Source of the DNA: Alectoria sarmentosa
Taxonomy: Eukaryota; Ascomycota; Lecanoromycetes; Lecanorales; Parmeliaceae
Direction: 5' to 3'
DNA length: 64,000 nucleotides
NCBI GenBank assembly: GCA_009733775.1
Contig: WOGZ01000042.1
Span: 105,315-169,314 of the forward strand
Part shown: one piece after another, positions 11,770 to 23,984 of the stretch
Layout: every line of letters starts with the position of its first letter
Numbering within the stretch: position 1 is the stretch's first letter
Program-made: the position numbers and the translations under genes
Notes under the pieces: generated by a model
The model's database searches: none
What the model saw: only the letters and a program-made list of their open reading frames with translations
What the model was told of the DNA's origin: nothing

Positions 11770-14700
11770 ATGACCTCGAGGTGAGTCAGCGAACGAAGTC
11801 CCTCATTGGATCCTCAACTAATCATCACGTGCAGACTAGATCGCCTAGTAACGTATGACTACTGGCTGCATGAAATGACCCTGACCTCGGCTAACATTGA
11901 CAGGCTTCTTGAGACAGGCTCCACACAACTTATCAGAAACACTGCTGCCCAGCAACTCGGAGATGTGCAGAAGCAGCATCCAGATGAATTATTCAACCTC
12001 TTAACCCGAGTCCTTCCCTTCCTCAAATCCAAATCATGGGATACACGCACTGCCGCAGCCAAAGCTATTGGCGGCATCGTCGAAAACGCTAGTCGCTTCG
12101 ATCCGAATGGCGATGATGGCGTCAACGGCTTCAATGCGGATGACTCGATTAAAAGCGAAGCCACGGATGACCCTTTTAATCTTCCCTCGCTTCCTTGGGG
12201 CCATCATCAGCTACAGCTGAAGACTCTTGACCTCACAGCCATCTTGACTAACGGCAAGAAGCTTTTGGGCAGTGGAGTCAAGGACCAGGACTATGCCGTC
12301 GCATCTATGGACCCGGCGACGAGGCTGGACTTCCAAAGAAGAGCCTCATACGCCACCTTAGGACTATCTGGCGGAGATGTCGACGATCAAATCTCCAAGA
12401 TCCTTAGCGAGATGAATATTCCCAAATCTGATACATACGCTATCCGTGTGGTTCCAACCATGCCCAAAGTCGACACCTCGGAAAGTATGATCTCGGATGA
12501 CCAGGCGATGCGGTCACCAAGTCCCTTCACGCCTGGTGGAGACCCTGCCCAGACATCAGTTGATGGATCCGGACTCAGCAAGCGTCAGCTGAACCAGTTG
12601 AAGCGGAAAAAGAAGCTTGATGCCAGATCACAAGCAAGCAAAGTTAGGGTGGTGGATCTTGCGACTCGTCGACCAAGTAATAACACACCAATTACGCCCG
12701 CCACATCTGAACCATTCGCAATCAAGTCTAGCATCAAGCAAGAAATAGACGCTGACGGCGATACGGATATGTACTCACTGACTCGTGCTAACGTAGACGA
12801 GGATGCCAAAATTGTTTCTGACTTCAAAGGCTCCATTGTTCCGGAGAGATCCGTCTTACGGACTGAAGCCGAGGAAGAAGGACTTGAGTGGCCTTTTGAA
12901 CGATTGTGCGAGGTGCTTACAGTAGACCTCTTCGACCACCACTGGGAGATCCGGCACGGGGCAGCTATGGGCTTACGTGAAGTCATTCGCGTCCATGGCG
13001 GAGGTGCCGGTCGAGAGCGTGGAAGGAGTAGGTCTGTCAATGATCAGATCAACAACAGATGGCTGGATGATTTGGCTTGCCGCTTGTGCGCTGTCTTAAT
13101 GCTGGACCGCTTCGGGGACTACATCTCGGACAATGTCGTCGCACCGATTCGCGAGACTATTGGACAGACTCTTGGTGCTCTCATGGCGCATCTGGAAGCC
13201 GCGACGGTGACTTCGGTCTATCAAATATTGTACCGTATGGTCATGCAGAAAGGACTGCAGCTCACAACGCGCATATGGGAGGTGTGCCATGGGGGCATGA
13301 TCGGGCTTCGGTACCTCGTGGCAGTCCGAAGCGATCTGCTCGTGAAAGACAACGGCCTAATGGATGGTGTTGTAGAAGCAGTCATGAAAGGCCTGGCGGA
13401 CTTTGACGACGACGTTCGTGCAGTCAGTGCTGCTACTCTGACTCCAATCGCTAAAGAGTTCGTTTCTCTGCGTCCTGCTGCACTTGATGATCTTATGAAC
13501 ATCGTCTGGGACTGCCTGTCAGATATTCGAGACGACCTCAGCGCGAGTACTGGATTTGTAATGGATCTCCTTGCCAAGCTCTGCAGTTTCCCAGAAGTGT
13601 TGGTCGCAATGCAGGGGAACGCAGCAAAAGACGAGGACCATTCGTTCACCAGCCTTGTTCCGAGGTTGTACCCTTTTCTTCGACATACGATTACTAGCGT
13701 GCGGTCTGCCGTCCTTCGCGCTTTGCAGACTTTCCTACGAATCGGAAGTCAAGATACAAGGGGCTGGGTAAATGGAAGAATACTCAGGCTTGTCTTTCAG
13801 AATTTACTCGTGGAGCGCAATGAAACGACACTCGCTTTATCTCTGGAAGTCTGGAATGCTCTTTTGGACGCACTTGTCGAGAAAAATGACTCGGAAGCTA
13901 ATTCTGACTTCCTAGAGCACATGCACGACTTTTTGATCTTGGCCCTTCACCCAGTTGGCACCTCGCGGAATCCTCTACCGATCGAGCTATGCTACTTCAT
14001 GAAGCCTTCTGGGCAGCTTTATGGACCACCCAACCCTGAGATGATCAAAGCAGCTTCTCAACAGGCCACCGAACCAGCTGTTAAGCGGAGAAAGCGGTCC
14101 GAAAAGAAGGAGGAGCCGCCATCATCAGCTCACAACGTCGATGGGCACATGATCTCTGGTGACGTTGACCTCGTGGGTGTCGATACACTGATCAGATCGA
14201 GAATGTACGCTGGCAAAGCAATCGCCCGGGCATTGGCTCTCTATCCGCCCCTTGAGACCAGCTTGAACGGCCTTTCTGATGGCTTACGATCGCCTTTTTC
14301 AACGACACAAATGATTTCTGGGCTGGTCATTGAAGAGTATGCTCGGCAACTCTCGAGTCCCTTTGGCAGGATCGGTAGATTCAATCCAGAGCTTTCGTCG
14401 GTCCTTGACACTGAACGACCTGGAAGCTACAGCGATCTCTTGCCATACCTCAGGATTGTACGAGCTCAATGTCAAGCATTGCAGAACGCTTTCCGAGATC
14501 ACGGACACGTATCTCAAGCTAAGTTGCCATCCCTCGCCATTGTGGTCCAAGGCGAGATCGGCGCTGGCCCAACTGCCTTCTCCATACCTAATGCAGAAGC
14601 TTGTGTCGGCACTGATTTCGACCGATTGAAGAAGGCTCTTACGCCGGCCCACCGGATCACATCGTTCCAAGTTCTTACCGACGCTCGCACAGCAACCGTT

Positions 14701-17657
14701 GAAGCAATCGACGAGGCTAAGAAAGTGAAATCGGAGAGAGATATGCGCATCAGAGCCGCTGCTGCGTCTGCGCTCATCGCCGTTGGAGAGATTCCTAAGA
14801 AGCCAAGCGGCCTCATCAAAGGTGTCATGGACAGTATCAAGATGGAAGAGAATGTCGAATTGCAAAAGCGATCAGCTTTCTCGATTGCATCTCTGCTTAA
14901 TCATTACGCGTCCACACAAAAGCGTGGACCTGCTGATAAAGTCACTGCAAATTTGATGAGTTTCTACTGTATCGACACATCAGAGACTCCAGAGTTTCGC
15001 AACAACGCCATAAAGTCGGATGTGATCCTATCGCTCCATAAAGAAGAAGACCGGAAAGATTATGCCAATACGTCTGACTACGAGAAAGAAGCCAGAAGCG
15101 CAAGGATCACCCGGCGAGGTACCAAGGAAGCGCTTGATCAGCTGTGTCAGCTGTTTGGTACTCAAATATTTGAAAAAGCACCAGTCTTGAAGTCCAAGAT
15201 CGAAACCCCTCTGCGTCAAGCCTTCGGCAACGACTCACCAATGAGCCTGGAGGACAACACGGAATTTGGTCAGGAGGTTGTAGATGGCCTTTCGATACTA
15301 CGCGCTCTGGTACCGAATATGCACTCGACTCTTTATCCCTTCGTGATCGAATTGATGCCTCTGGTTGCCAAAGCATTGCGTAGCCAACTATCAGTCTTCC
15401 GATATGCAGCTGCCAAATGCTTTGCGACAATATGCAGTGTCTTGAGGATTGAGGGGATGACGATGTTGGTCGAGCACGTTCTCCCATTCAGTGGTTCCGA
15501 TGACCTCCATTGCAGACAGGGTGCGATCGAGCTGGTGTATCACCTCATTCACGTGATGGAAGATAGTATTTTGCCCTACGTTATCTTCCTTATAGTTCCT
15601 GTTCTAGGCCGCATGAGCGATTCTGACAACGACGTACGGCTGATCGCAACAACAACCTTTGCCACTTTAGTGAAGCTTGTACCATTAGAAGCTGGCATCC
15701 CAGATCCACCAGGGTTTCCCGAGGCATTACTTAAGGGCAGGGATCGAGAACGCAAGTTCATATCGCAAATGCTAGACTTCAAGAAGGTTGAGCCCTTCGA
15801 GCTTCCAGTGGCCATCAAAGCTGAGTTGCGATCATACCAGCAAGAAGGTGTCAATTGGCTCGCTTTTCTAAATCGCTACCACCTTCATGGTATCCTCTGC
15901 GACGATATGGGCCTTGGAAAGACCCTGCAAACACTGTGCATTGTAGCGAGCGACCATCATACTCGAGCCGAAGAATATGCGAAGACCAAATCTTCAGAAA
16001 ATCGAAAACTTCCATCTCTCATTGTCTGCCCACCAACGCTTTCGGGCCACTGGCAGCAAGAGATCCAACAATTTGCGCCATTCTTGTCTTGCATGGCTTA
16101 TGTCGGACCTACCGCGGACAGGGCCAGATTGAGAGACCTGCTTGGTGAGACAGATGTAGTCATTACCTCTTATGATATCTGTAGGAATGACATCGACGTC
16201 TTCATGCCATTCAATTGGAACTACTGTGTTCTTGATGAGGGTCATCTCATCAAGAATCCAAAGGCCAAGACCAGCATGGCTGTCAAGCGACTCGTCAGCA
16301 ATCATCGCCTTATTCTTTCCGGAACCCCTATACAAAACAATGTCCTCGAACTTTGGTCCCTCTTCGACTTCCTGATGCCCGGCTTCCTGGGCTCGGAAAA
16401 GGTGTTCCTGGACCGCTTTGCCAAACCAATAGCCGCATCTCGCTTCAGCAAATCTTCCTCTAGAGAACAAGAAGCCGGCGCTCTTGCCATTGAAGCTCTA
16501 CACAAACAAGTCTTACCCTTTCTCCTTCGCCGCCTAAAAGAGGAAGTACTCGACGACCTCCCGCCCAAGATCATACAGAACTACTACTGCGACCTCTCGG
16601 AATTGCAGAAGAAGCTCTTCGAAGACTTTTCTAAGAAGGAGCGCAAGACTCTCAACGACAAAGCTAGCAGCGACAGCAAGGAAGCCAAACAACATATTTT
16701 CCAGGCACTACAGTACATGCGCAAGCTGTGCAACTCGCCATCTCTCGTCGTAAAGGAAGACCACAAGCAGTACGCTGCCATACAATCTCAGCTCGCTCGC
16801 CAAAACTCCAGCCTCAAAGACGTTGCTCACGCACCCAAGCTTACAGCTCTACGTGACTTACTGGTAGATTGCGGTATCGGCACCGATCCTGCCGAGAACA
16901 ACAACTTTGTCTCTCCCCACCGTGCCCTCATATTCTGCCAAATGAAAGAAATGCTGGATATAGTTGCCAACGATGTCCTGCGCGCTCTCCTTCCCTCCGT
17001 TCAGTACCTGCGCCTAGATGGCAGCGTGGAAGCCAACAAGCGGCAGAACATCGTCAATCAATTCAATACGGATCCCAGTTATGATTGTCTTCTGCTGACT
17101 ACCAGCGTTGGTGGATTAGGTCTGAATTTGACGGGTGCCGATACCGTGATCTTTGTGGAGCATGACTGGAATCCGCAGAAGGATCTGCAGGCTATGGACC
17201 GCGCGCACAGGATTGGACAGAAGAAGGTGGTGAATGTGTATCGGCTGGTGACAAGGGGGACGTTGGAGGAGAAAATCTTGAAGTATGTTGGGCTTTCCGT
17301 CATCTACACCAACATCTACGTTATCGAAACCCTTTGCTGACTTGATGATGCTGCAGTCTTCAACGCTTCAAAATCGACGTGGCTTCCACCGTTGTGAACC
17401 AACAAAACGCCGGGCTCGCAACCATGGAAACGGACCAGATTCTCGATCTCTTCAATCTCGGCGAGACCGCGCCGGCCACTACGATTGACAACAAGGACAT
17501 AGACGGCAGGGAAGAAGACATGGTGGATGTGACGACTGGTGAAGTCAAGGAGAAGGGCAAGAAAGGGTGGCTGGATGATTTGGGAGAGTTGTGGGATGAG
17601 AGGGCGTATGAGGAGGAGTTCGATTTGGGAGGGTTCTTGAAGACGATGAAGATGTGA
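11770..17657 (+). CDS. mot1: MOT1/BTAF1 SNF2-family ATPase, TBP remover
   Basis: Mot1 uses ATP to strip TATA-binding protein from DNA and redistribute it genome-wide. Four exons join in phase to 1902 aa: 11770-11780 (11 nt), 11835-11852 (18 nt), 11904-17282 and 17357-17657. The two micro-exons restore the conserved N-terminus MTSRLDRLVTLLETGSTQL, which cannot be read from the long ORF alone. Residues ~1-1270 form the HEAT-repeat array that grips TBP; a basic KRRKRSEKKEE insert lies near 770. The SNF2 ATPase spans ~1300-1800: DDMGLGKT (Walker A), the Mot1-type DEGH box (LDEGHLIKNPKAK), LSGTPIQNN, LRRLKEEVLDDLPPK and HDWNPQKDLQAMDRAHRIGQ. The last exon gives the usual acidic C-terminus ending LGGFLKTMKM. 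Full length for the family and intact. Confidence 0.96.
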
Positions 17658-18704
17658 ATGGGGTGCGGACAATTACCAACTGTCTTGGGGAGGTGGAGGC
17701 TATTTTGATGTGAACGAGGAGAAGACTCGTACGGGTAAGGAAGCATTGGTCCTGCTGCATGCATATTAGCGATGAGCGCCCTTTTGAGCATTGATATGGC
17801 GGTAAGGTCGATTTCTGGCCTGTGGTTTCAGTTTGGGGTTTAGGTATGAACCTAGATTGAACGGTAGTCTGAGTTCACCATCTCGATATGATCCCAATAA
17901 GCTTTTCGACATGCCTGCAAAGATGCCAGGCGCGTGAACTGCGAATTCGAAAAGGGTACGCAAGAGGTGATTTCAAAGACTGGAAAGCGACCATGCGAAA
18001 AGCGACCGCGCCCTGAGGATGGAGAGGATCTGTACTAGTACGGAGACGATGCCCTTTACGGAAGAGAAGCTCACTTCATGCTCGGGGCGCAAGGCCAAGC
18101 TATCAGGGGTAAATTTAAGGCTGAGACCAAGGACCGCGAGTTGCCGCTCCAAGGATGCTCCGAGGCTGAGGTTCAGGCAGCCATATACATTCCGAGTGAC
18201 AGGCCATCTCGGCACTATGTATCATTCATTCCATCTGCTACCATCGCATTTCGTGTGCAAAATGCCACTTCCGACTCTCCCACGACTGGAATAGCCTCAA
18301 ATGAGCGCCCTGATTAGCGGCCGACCCGTTCGTGTTGGCCTCCAGCCTGGCCATCGAGGTCACGCATTCCTACGTCCGGGATGTTCACAACGCCTTGAAA
18401 GATGCCAAAGGAATTTGATGCGGTATTCGTTGGCCTCTCTGAGGTGGAGGGGCGGAGGCGATTGGAAAGATTTCTTGAAGATAAGGCGCTGTGAGCATCT
18501 TGGTATGAAGAAATCTCGGTACTTTTTTTGACTTATAAGATTGCCAAAAATAAAGCTGGAAGAGACCTGCCCAAAGCTGCAACCGCGACTTCAAGACCAC
18601 AGAGCGATCCGTATCGTACGGCAGTTGACAAGGTCAATGGCGAGTAAGGATCATCGGCAAGCCATCGAGGACCTTCATCGATAGATGCACGTATTCTATA
18701 CGCT
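17658..18704. other. Intergenic with weak coding-like debris
   Basis: Between mot1 and the decayed NACHT gene. Open frames around 18000-18320 look faintly protein-like but match nothing known to me; they may be eroded 5' parts of the NACHT gene or chance. Confidence 0.4.
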
Positions 18705-21016
18705 TTGACCATTGATGGATGTACACTTCTTGCTAGAACAGCTGACGAAGTGTCTTCTTTCTTAAGTTTTCAAGTGAAGACCTTGGAAGAGACCAAGAGG
18801 ATATCGAAACCTCTTCCTGTACTGTTGAGAAGCGCAGAGGAAGCAATGAAATCAACGGAAACTTTACAAAATACGGTCTCAGCCCTCAGGAAGGTTGATA
18901 CAGCTGTTGCAGACATAGCACGGGGTGTGCAAAAACTTTTAAATCATGAAGAGCGCGAAGCCTTGGAAATTCGAGATGGAAAAAGACATGAGCTACTGCA
19001 ATGGATCTCAAATCTTGACTTTCGACCGAAACACACCGATATTCTTAGTCTTCGCTCACCAAATACTGGGACTTGACTACTCGAGACGAAAACTTTCAAA
19101 TATAGTTGAAAAGGGAAAGCTCTTCTGGCATTTGGTGCCCTGGAGTACCAGGCGCTAGACCGTTCTCTCATCCATGTTAGTTCATCATTTACGATCGCAT
19201 CTTTATGCATCGAGCACCATAGTCGCCTATGTGTACTTTGACTACAAAGACAAAGAGAGACAGACAGTGCCGGCAATCTTATCCAAATTGTTAGGACAAT
19301 GTCTGGACCAAATAGAATCATGCCCGAAGAAGTTGAGCGATTGTACAATTTGCAGGCCAAGAGACCAAAAACAAAATAAGCTTGAGAGTACCCAGTGCAT
19401 CTCACTGATAAAATGGTTGACTCAAGGTGCTCGTAAAGTGTTCTTGGTCTTTGATGCACTCGACGAGTGTCCGGAATTCGACGACCAATCTTACAAGGTT
19501 AGAGCTGAGATGATTGGTGCTGTAAGTACCATTTCCGACTTCGCTAGCGTGTTTGTCACATCCCGGCCGCACGTGGATCTGTCGCTGGCAATGAAAGGTT
19601 GTTTGAAATCAGAAATCTTTGCGCATAAAATATGCTTTTCTATCTTCAGGATCGGATGAGAGGTTATCTACGACTTCGAAAGATACTAGGTCTTGAATCG
19701 GAATCGGCACGGTACATTGGGATACTATTTGTATGAAGGCGCATGGAATGTAGGTCTGAGCTTTCCTGCTTACTGCTACGAAGGTTCTAATCAGTACAGG
19801 TTTCTACTTGCTCGGCTTCAAATGGACTCGATGATCAATCAAACTAGCTCTAGGAATATGCATAGAATTTAAGACTTCTGCCAGAAAGACTTAATCACAC
19901 ATTCGATGATGCTCTGGAAAGGATCAAAAGTCAAACGAAGGAGTATTTTTTGTTGGCAGAACTCGGGGTTTTCTACGCAAAAAGGCCGCTGAGAATCGCT
20001 GAACTCTGTGAGGCTGTCGCGATTGAGCCTGATGACAAGTATCTTGATCGTTCCGGTTTTTATGAGATTGAATTACTCTTCCGTGTTTACTGTGGCTTGA
20101 TTACCATTGACGAAAAAGATGATGTGATTCGATTAGTCCATTGTTCGTTCCAAGAGTACCTTACCACTTGCTGGAGTACTGAGTACCCAGATGCATAAAG
20201 AACTTGCCTTACTTCCCAAAGCCTTGAGAATGTGGCCATGCGGAGGAATATTCAAGATGAAGCTCATATTGAAGACGACCAATCTTTGAAAGATCTTCAA
20301 GAACATGGTCTTATTGGATACGTCAGCTGCTATTGGGTGAACATGTGAAAGTGCGCTTTGAGAGTGAGCTTGAAGAATCCATACAGGATCTCTTTCGGAA
20401 GAAAGGGCAACTGCTGAAGATATTCAATCTATATTACAACGTTCGATTCAGTCCACACACTTTTTCAGGAACGACTTCCCCAACACACGATGCTATCATC
20501 TGGGGCATGGTGCGTATCCTGAGAGTTCTCATAGATCTCGGCGCAAATTTCGATTCCAGAGACGATAAAGGGCAAACGCCGCTCATTTTGGCGATGTTGA
20601 ATGGGCAAGAAACTGCAGCGCGCCTTCTTTTGGATTCTGGGGCAGAAACATGACACAATGAACTTGCGAGGCTTGCGACCGTTGACGGCTGCCCTGTCTA
20701 AATATGGGTATCCAGTAACCGAGCTCCTTCTCGAATGTGGAGCAACACCTATTTCTGGAAGCAGATTTGTTTGCTATTCGTGCTTCGATGTTGATCTGTG
20801 TAGTCTCTGTATAGGCAAGGACGGCTGCGCAGTCCCTGATCCAAGGTGTAGAGGGTACGAGTTTCTGGAGGAGACTTGTCCACATGAAGGTACTCCCTCG
20901 AGTGGATTGAGAAGGAGGAGTATCCGGAGCGCTGTCTTGTAAATGCGCGGGGCGAGAGACTGAACGAATGGTTGACACGGCTCAAGAAGAAGTATAGCAG
21001 GGAGGTAGGGGGCTAG
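18705..21016 (+). pseudogene. Decayed NACHT-ankyrin (STAND/NLR-like) receptor gene with ZZ-type zinc-finger tail
   Basis: The remains follow the order of a fungal NLR-like protein. First comes a coiled N-terminal linker (18705-19076, HELLQWISNLDF...NTG). Next is a NACHT core with Walker B VFLVFDALDE and VTSRPHVDL (19174-19659), then a winged-helix-like segment (19950-20198, LGVFYAKRPLRIAELCEAV), ankyrin repeats (~20475-20730, GANFDSRDDKGQTPLILA) and a Cys-rich ZZ-like finger (CYSCFDVDLCSLC, ~20770-20830). It is dead: TGA codons replace expected Trp codons at 19074 and 19107, and the P-loop (CPGVPGA...) has lost 4 nt around 19157, removing Gly-Lys and shifting frame. Further frameshifts lie near 19870 and 20335, and a TAA interrupts the sequence at ~20197. 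Remnants of true introns (e.g. ending TACAG before FLLARLQMDS) show it was once a normal gene. Confidence 0.8.
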
Positions 21017-22153
21017 TTGGTCCAGATCTCATAGCTCACGTGTGGACCAAACGGCTTTTACCATTCTTTTTTTTTGCTTCACCAGAATCAGAAGGCGCAA
21101 TTATACCGATGACATATGGCAGACGGTCCGAGATTCCTGCAAGGGCAAGGCAGAAGTCTCTTGAGTCGACCGAGGTGAGCCGGCTTCACAGAAAGAGACC
21201 ATCGCTGCCGGAAATGCCACCAGGGTGGCGACGAATATGAAGAATGGACACAACACAAACGCAGGTCTCAAATGGCCCCTGTCAGAATGTCGCGTGAGGC
21301 CCCCAATGAGGTCCGACAATATATGCCCACATCTCAAGGAGGTACATAAGATGTTGTCGTCATCGGAAAGACAAGTCATCATAGACGAGAGTAGATTGTT
21401 GGCGAGGAGGGTGGACAGTGATGGAATTGCTCGGCGCATGTCTTGTCTAGAGTAGACCCCAGATCTCACCTGTGGTCATCCCAGAATGGTTGATAGCTAT
21501 CCATTCAGTTGACTGGGTTTCAATATGCACGATGAACGCTTTCGTTACACACTGTTCAACGATCCATAATCCACTTAGTTGCGATTTAATGATATAATGA
21601 ATTGGTACCTCAGACAAATCGCGTGTGTGTGGTAGTGCCCGCTCGACGAGCTCTGCAGCACCGGCGAAATGGGCAAGGAAGATTTACACAAATAATCTTT
21701 CTAGTTAGTTTGCTGTCTAGATGATCATCGTGGGAGAGAATACGTGGTTCTGGACGAGAGTCATTTGATTCTGCAAAGGGGAGAACTTCCAAGTTTCGAG
21801 CTGTTCAAACCATTCTCAACCAACCACGGTGTGATATTCAATCAATCCGAAACAAATTCTGAGCGGTATCTTACCCTTTTGAGACTGATTCTTGAGAGGT
21901 TTGAGATGCTGGCTTTCGCTGTGGTGGCATTGTATTCATTCACATTGCGGGATAAGTCTTGGCATTCCGGGGACTTTTGTTGAGTATGTTGTACTATTGT
22001 ACTGGTGGGGGGAATGCGGCACCACCCTGGTGATGTGTATTCTACGCTCTTTTTCCCACATACCCAAACCCCCCACATTCGAACACCGAGATGAGACTGC
22101 TGGACCAGGTTCTGACATTAAACAGCTGAACTGTCCGTGTTGACTGTTGGACG
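21017..22153. other. Intergenic region upstream of the MFS gene
   Basis: Rich in stop codons on both strands. No gene, tRNA or complete repeat recognised. It may contain the promoter of the MFS transporter. Confidence 0.5.
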
Positions 22154-23822
22154 ATGAGCACCGGAAAGGCCAGCAACGGCCAGAGAGCAGAGGCTATCGA
22201 GAAATACTCGGTCTTCACAACAGCCGAGAAATGGTGCATTGTCGCCATGGTTTCTTACGCCGCTTGGTTCTCGACTCTGAGCAGCTTCATTTACTATCCG
22301 GCCATACACCAGCTGTCCCAGACATTCTCCGTCTCGGTCGACAAGATCAACTTGACCGTTACTTCCTACATGGCCGTGGCGACGGTAGCGCCGACTTTGG
22401 TCGGCGACACCGCTGACGTACTGGGCCGCAGACCGGTATATGTGATGGCTTTGAGTCTCTACATAGGGGCCAATATCGCCATCGTTCTGTCTGATACTTA
22501 TTCAGCGCTCCTAGGCCTTCGAGTACTACAAGCTCTGGCAATTTCGGGCATGCTTTCCGTCCTAGTCTTGGGTTCGTTGCTAATGTCTTCAGGCACCTTC
22601 TCAATTGCCTACGGGGTGATTACTGATGTGGCGTCTCCCGCGGAAAGAGGTTCTTTCGTTAGTGCGGTATCTTTCGCGTAGGTTCGGATGCCAGTCTGGA
22701 GGATTTCAAGGCTTATGTAGAAAAGTATAACGATTGCGCCAAGCATTGGTCCCATACTAGGAGGAGGTCTGACCTACGCCGCAGGTTGGACCTGGATATT
22801 CTGGTTCCTGTGCATTGCTGCAGGATCATGCTTGTCAATAATGACCTTCTTCCTACCCGAGACTTCTCGGAACATCGTGGGCAATGGATCCATCAGACCG
22901 TCAAAGCACCTACGACTACCCATCACGACACTTATGTGTCACTGGAAGGACAGCGACGTTGTTGCAGACCATCAGTGGCGAATGCCGAATCCCTTGAAAT
23001 CGTTGACGATAATTGCCCGCAGGGATAACACCATTATCATTATCGCTTGCGGCTTCCTCTACATCATCTACACTTGCATCAATACCTCGCTCTCCGTATT
23101 ATTCATCGACATCTACAAGCTAAACCAGTGGCAGGCAGGTCTGATATACCTTCCCTTTGGTATTGGTGGAACAGTCTCAACTTTCTTCTCCGGTCCGCTG
23201 CTGAACAAGTCATACCGCAATGCGAGGACGAAACAGGGTCTCCAAACAGATGTGGCTGTGGGAGACGACTTGGACAACTTTTCTGTCGAACAGGCGCGCC
23301 TCGGTATCATATGGATCCCCATGCTCGTGACCACGTGCTCAGTCGTCGCTTTCGGCTGGGTCTTGCACTACCACCAGGTCGGGCATTTCCCACACATCTC
23401 CAACAGCTCCCAAGCTGACACAACCCAGCACATTGCCATTCCACTCTGCCTGCAATTCATCGCAGGACTGTGTATGCAGCTCGATTTCAGCGTAAGTCTT
23501 CCCCCCATACACCCAGTCGGAGGGCCCAAAGCGAATGACTCCAAAGATCTACAACACCCTCCTCGTGGATAAGAATTATCGAACACCGGCAGCTGCTCAG
23601 GCGGCCAGTAACATGGTACGCTGTGCGTTGGCGGCCATCGCAGTCTCGTTCCTACAGGATATGATTGATGCAATGGGTATCGGCTGGACATTCACATTCA
23701 TGGGCGGGCTGTGTTTAGTTGCTGTAGGTCTCTTCTTCGTTGACTATCATAGAGGGACGTCCTGGAGACAGAAGAGCATTAATTCGTTATCACATCAAGG
23801 AAATAGATCAGGTACAGCTTGA
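22154..23822 (+). CDS. MFS drug:H+ antiporter-like transporter (DHA1/Qdr-like)
   Basis: A plasma-membrane type major-facilitator protein, probably exporting small organic compounds. Exons 22154-22677, 22726-23491 and 23547-23822 join in phase (521 aa). An extra 45-nt GC-AG intron at 22548-22592 is likely: it has a GCTAATG branch site near the acceptor, and removing it turns a family-atypical stretch into ALAISGTFSIAYG, giving 506 aa. The usual motifs are present: the loop 2-3 motif GDTADVLGRRPVY, DVASPAERGSF before TM5-6, and SIGPILGGGLTYAAGW (antiporter motif C). About 12-14 hydrophobic segments can be counted. The N-terminus (SNGQRAEAIEKYSVFTTAEK) is cytosolic. It converges on the large NLR gene, whose stop is 163 bp away. 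The substrate cannot be told. Confidence 0.88.
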
Positions 23823-23984
23823 TAGCCCGAAGAAGAACTTCTGGTACTTTTGATCTTCATCCCTCGTACGGACGCGCCATATTCTGCAATCCGTGCTCTG
23901 CCACCTCATCGCGTTCAATGACCGTTTTGGAGTGAATACTGTAAACCGGTATGGACTGTCATGAATGGTATACAGAGATGGGGA

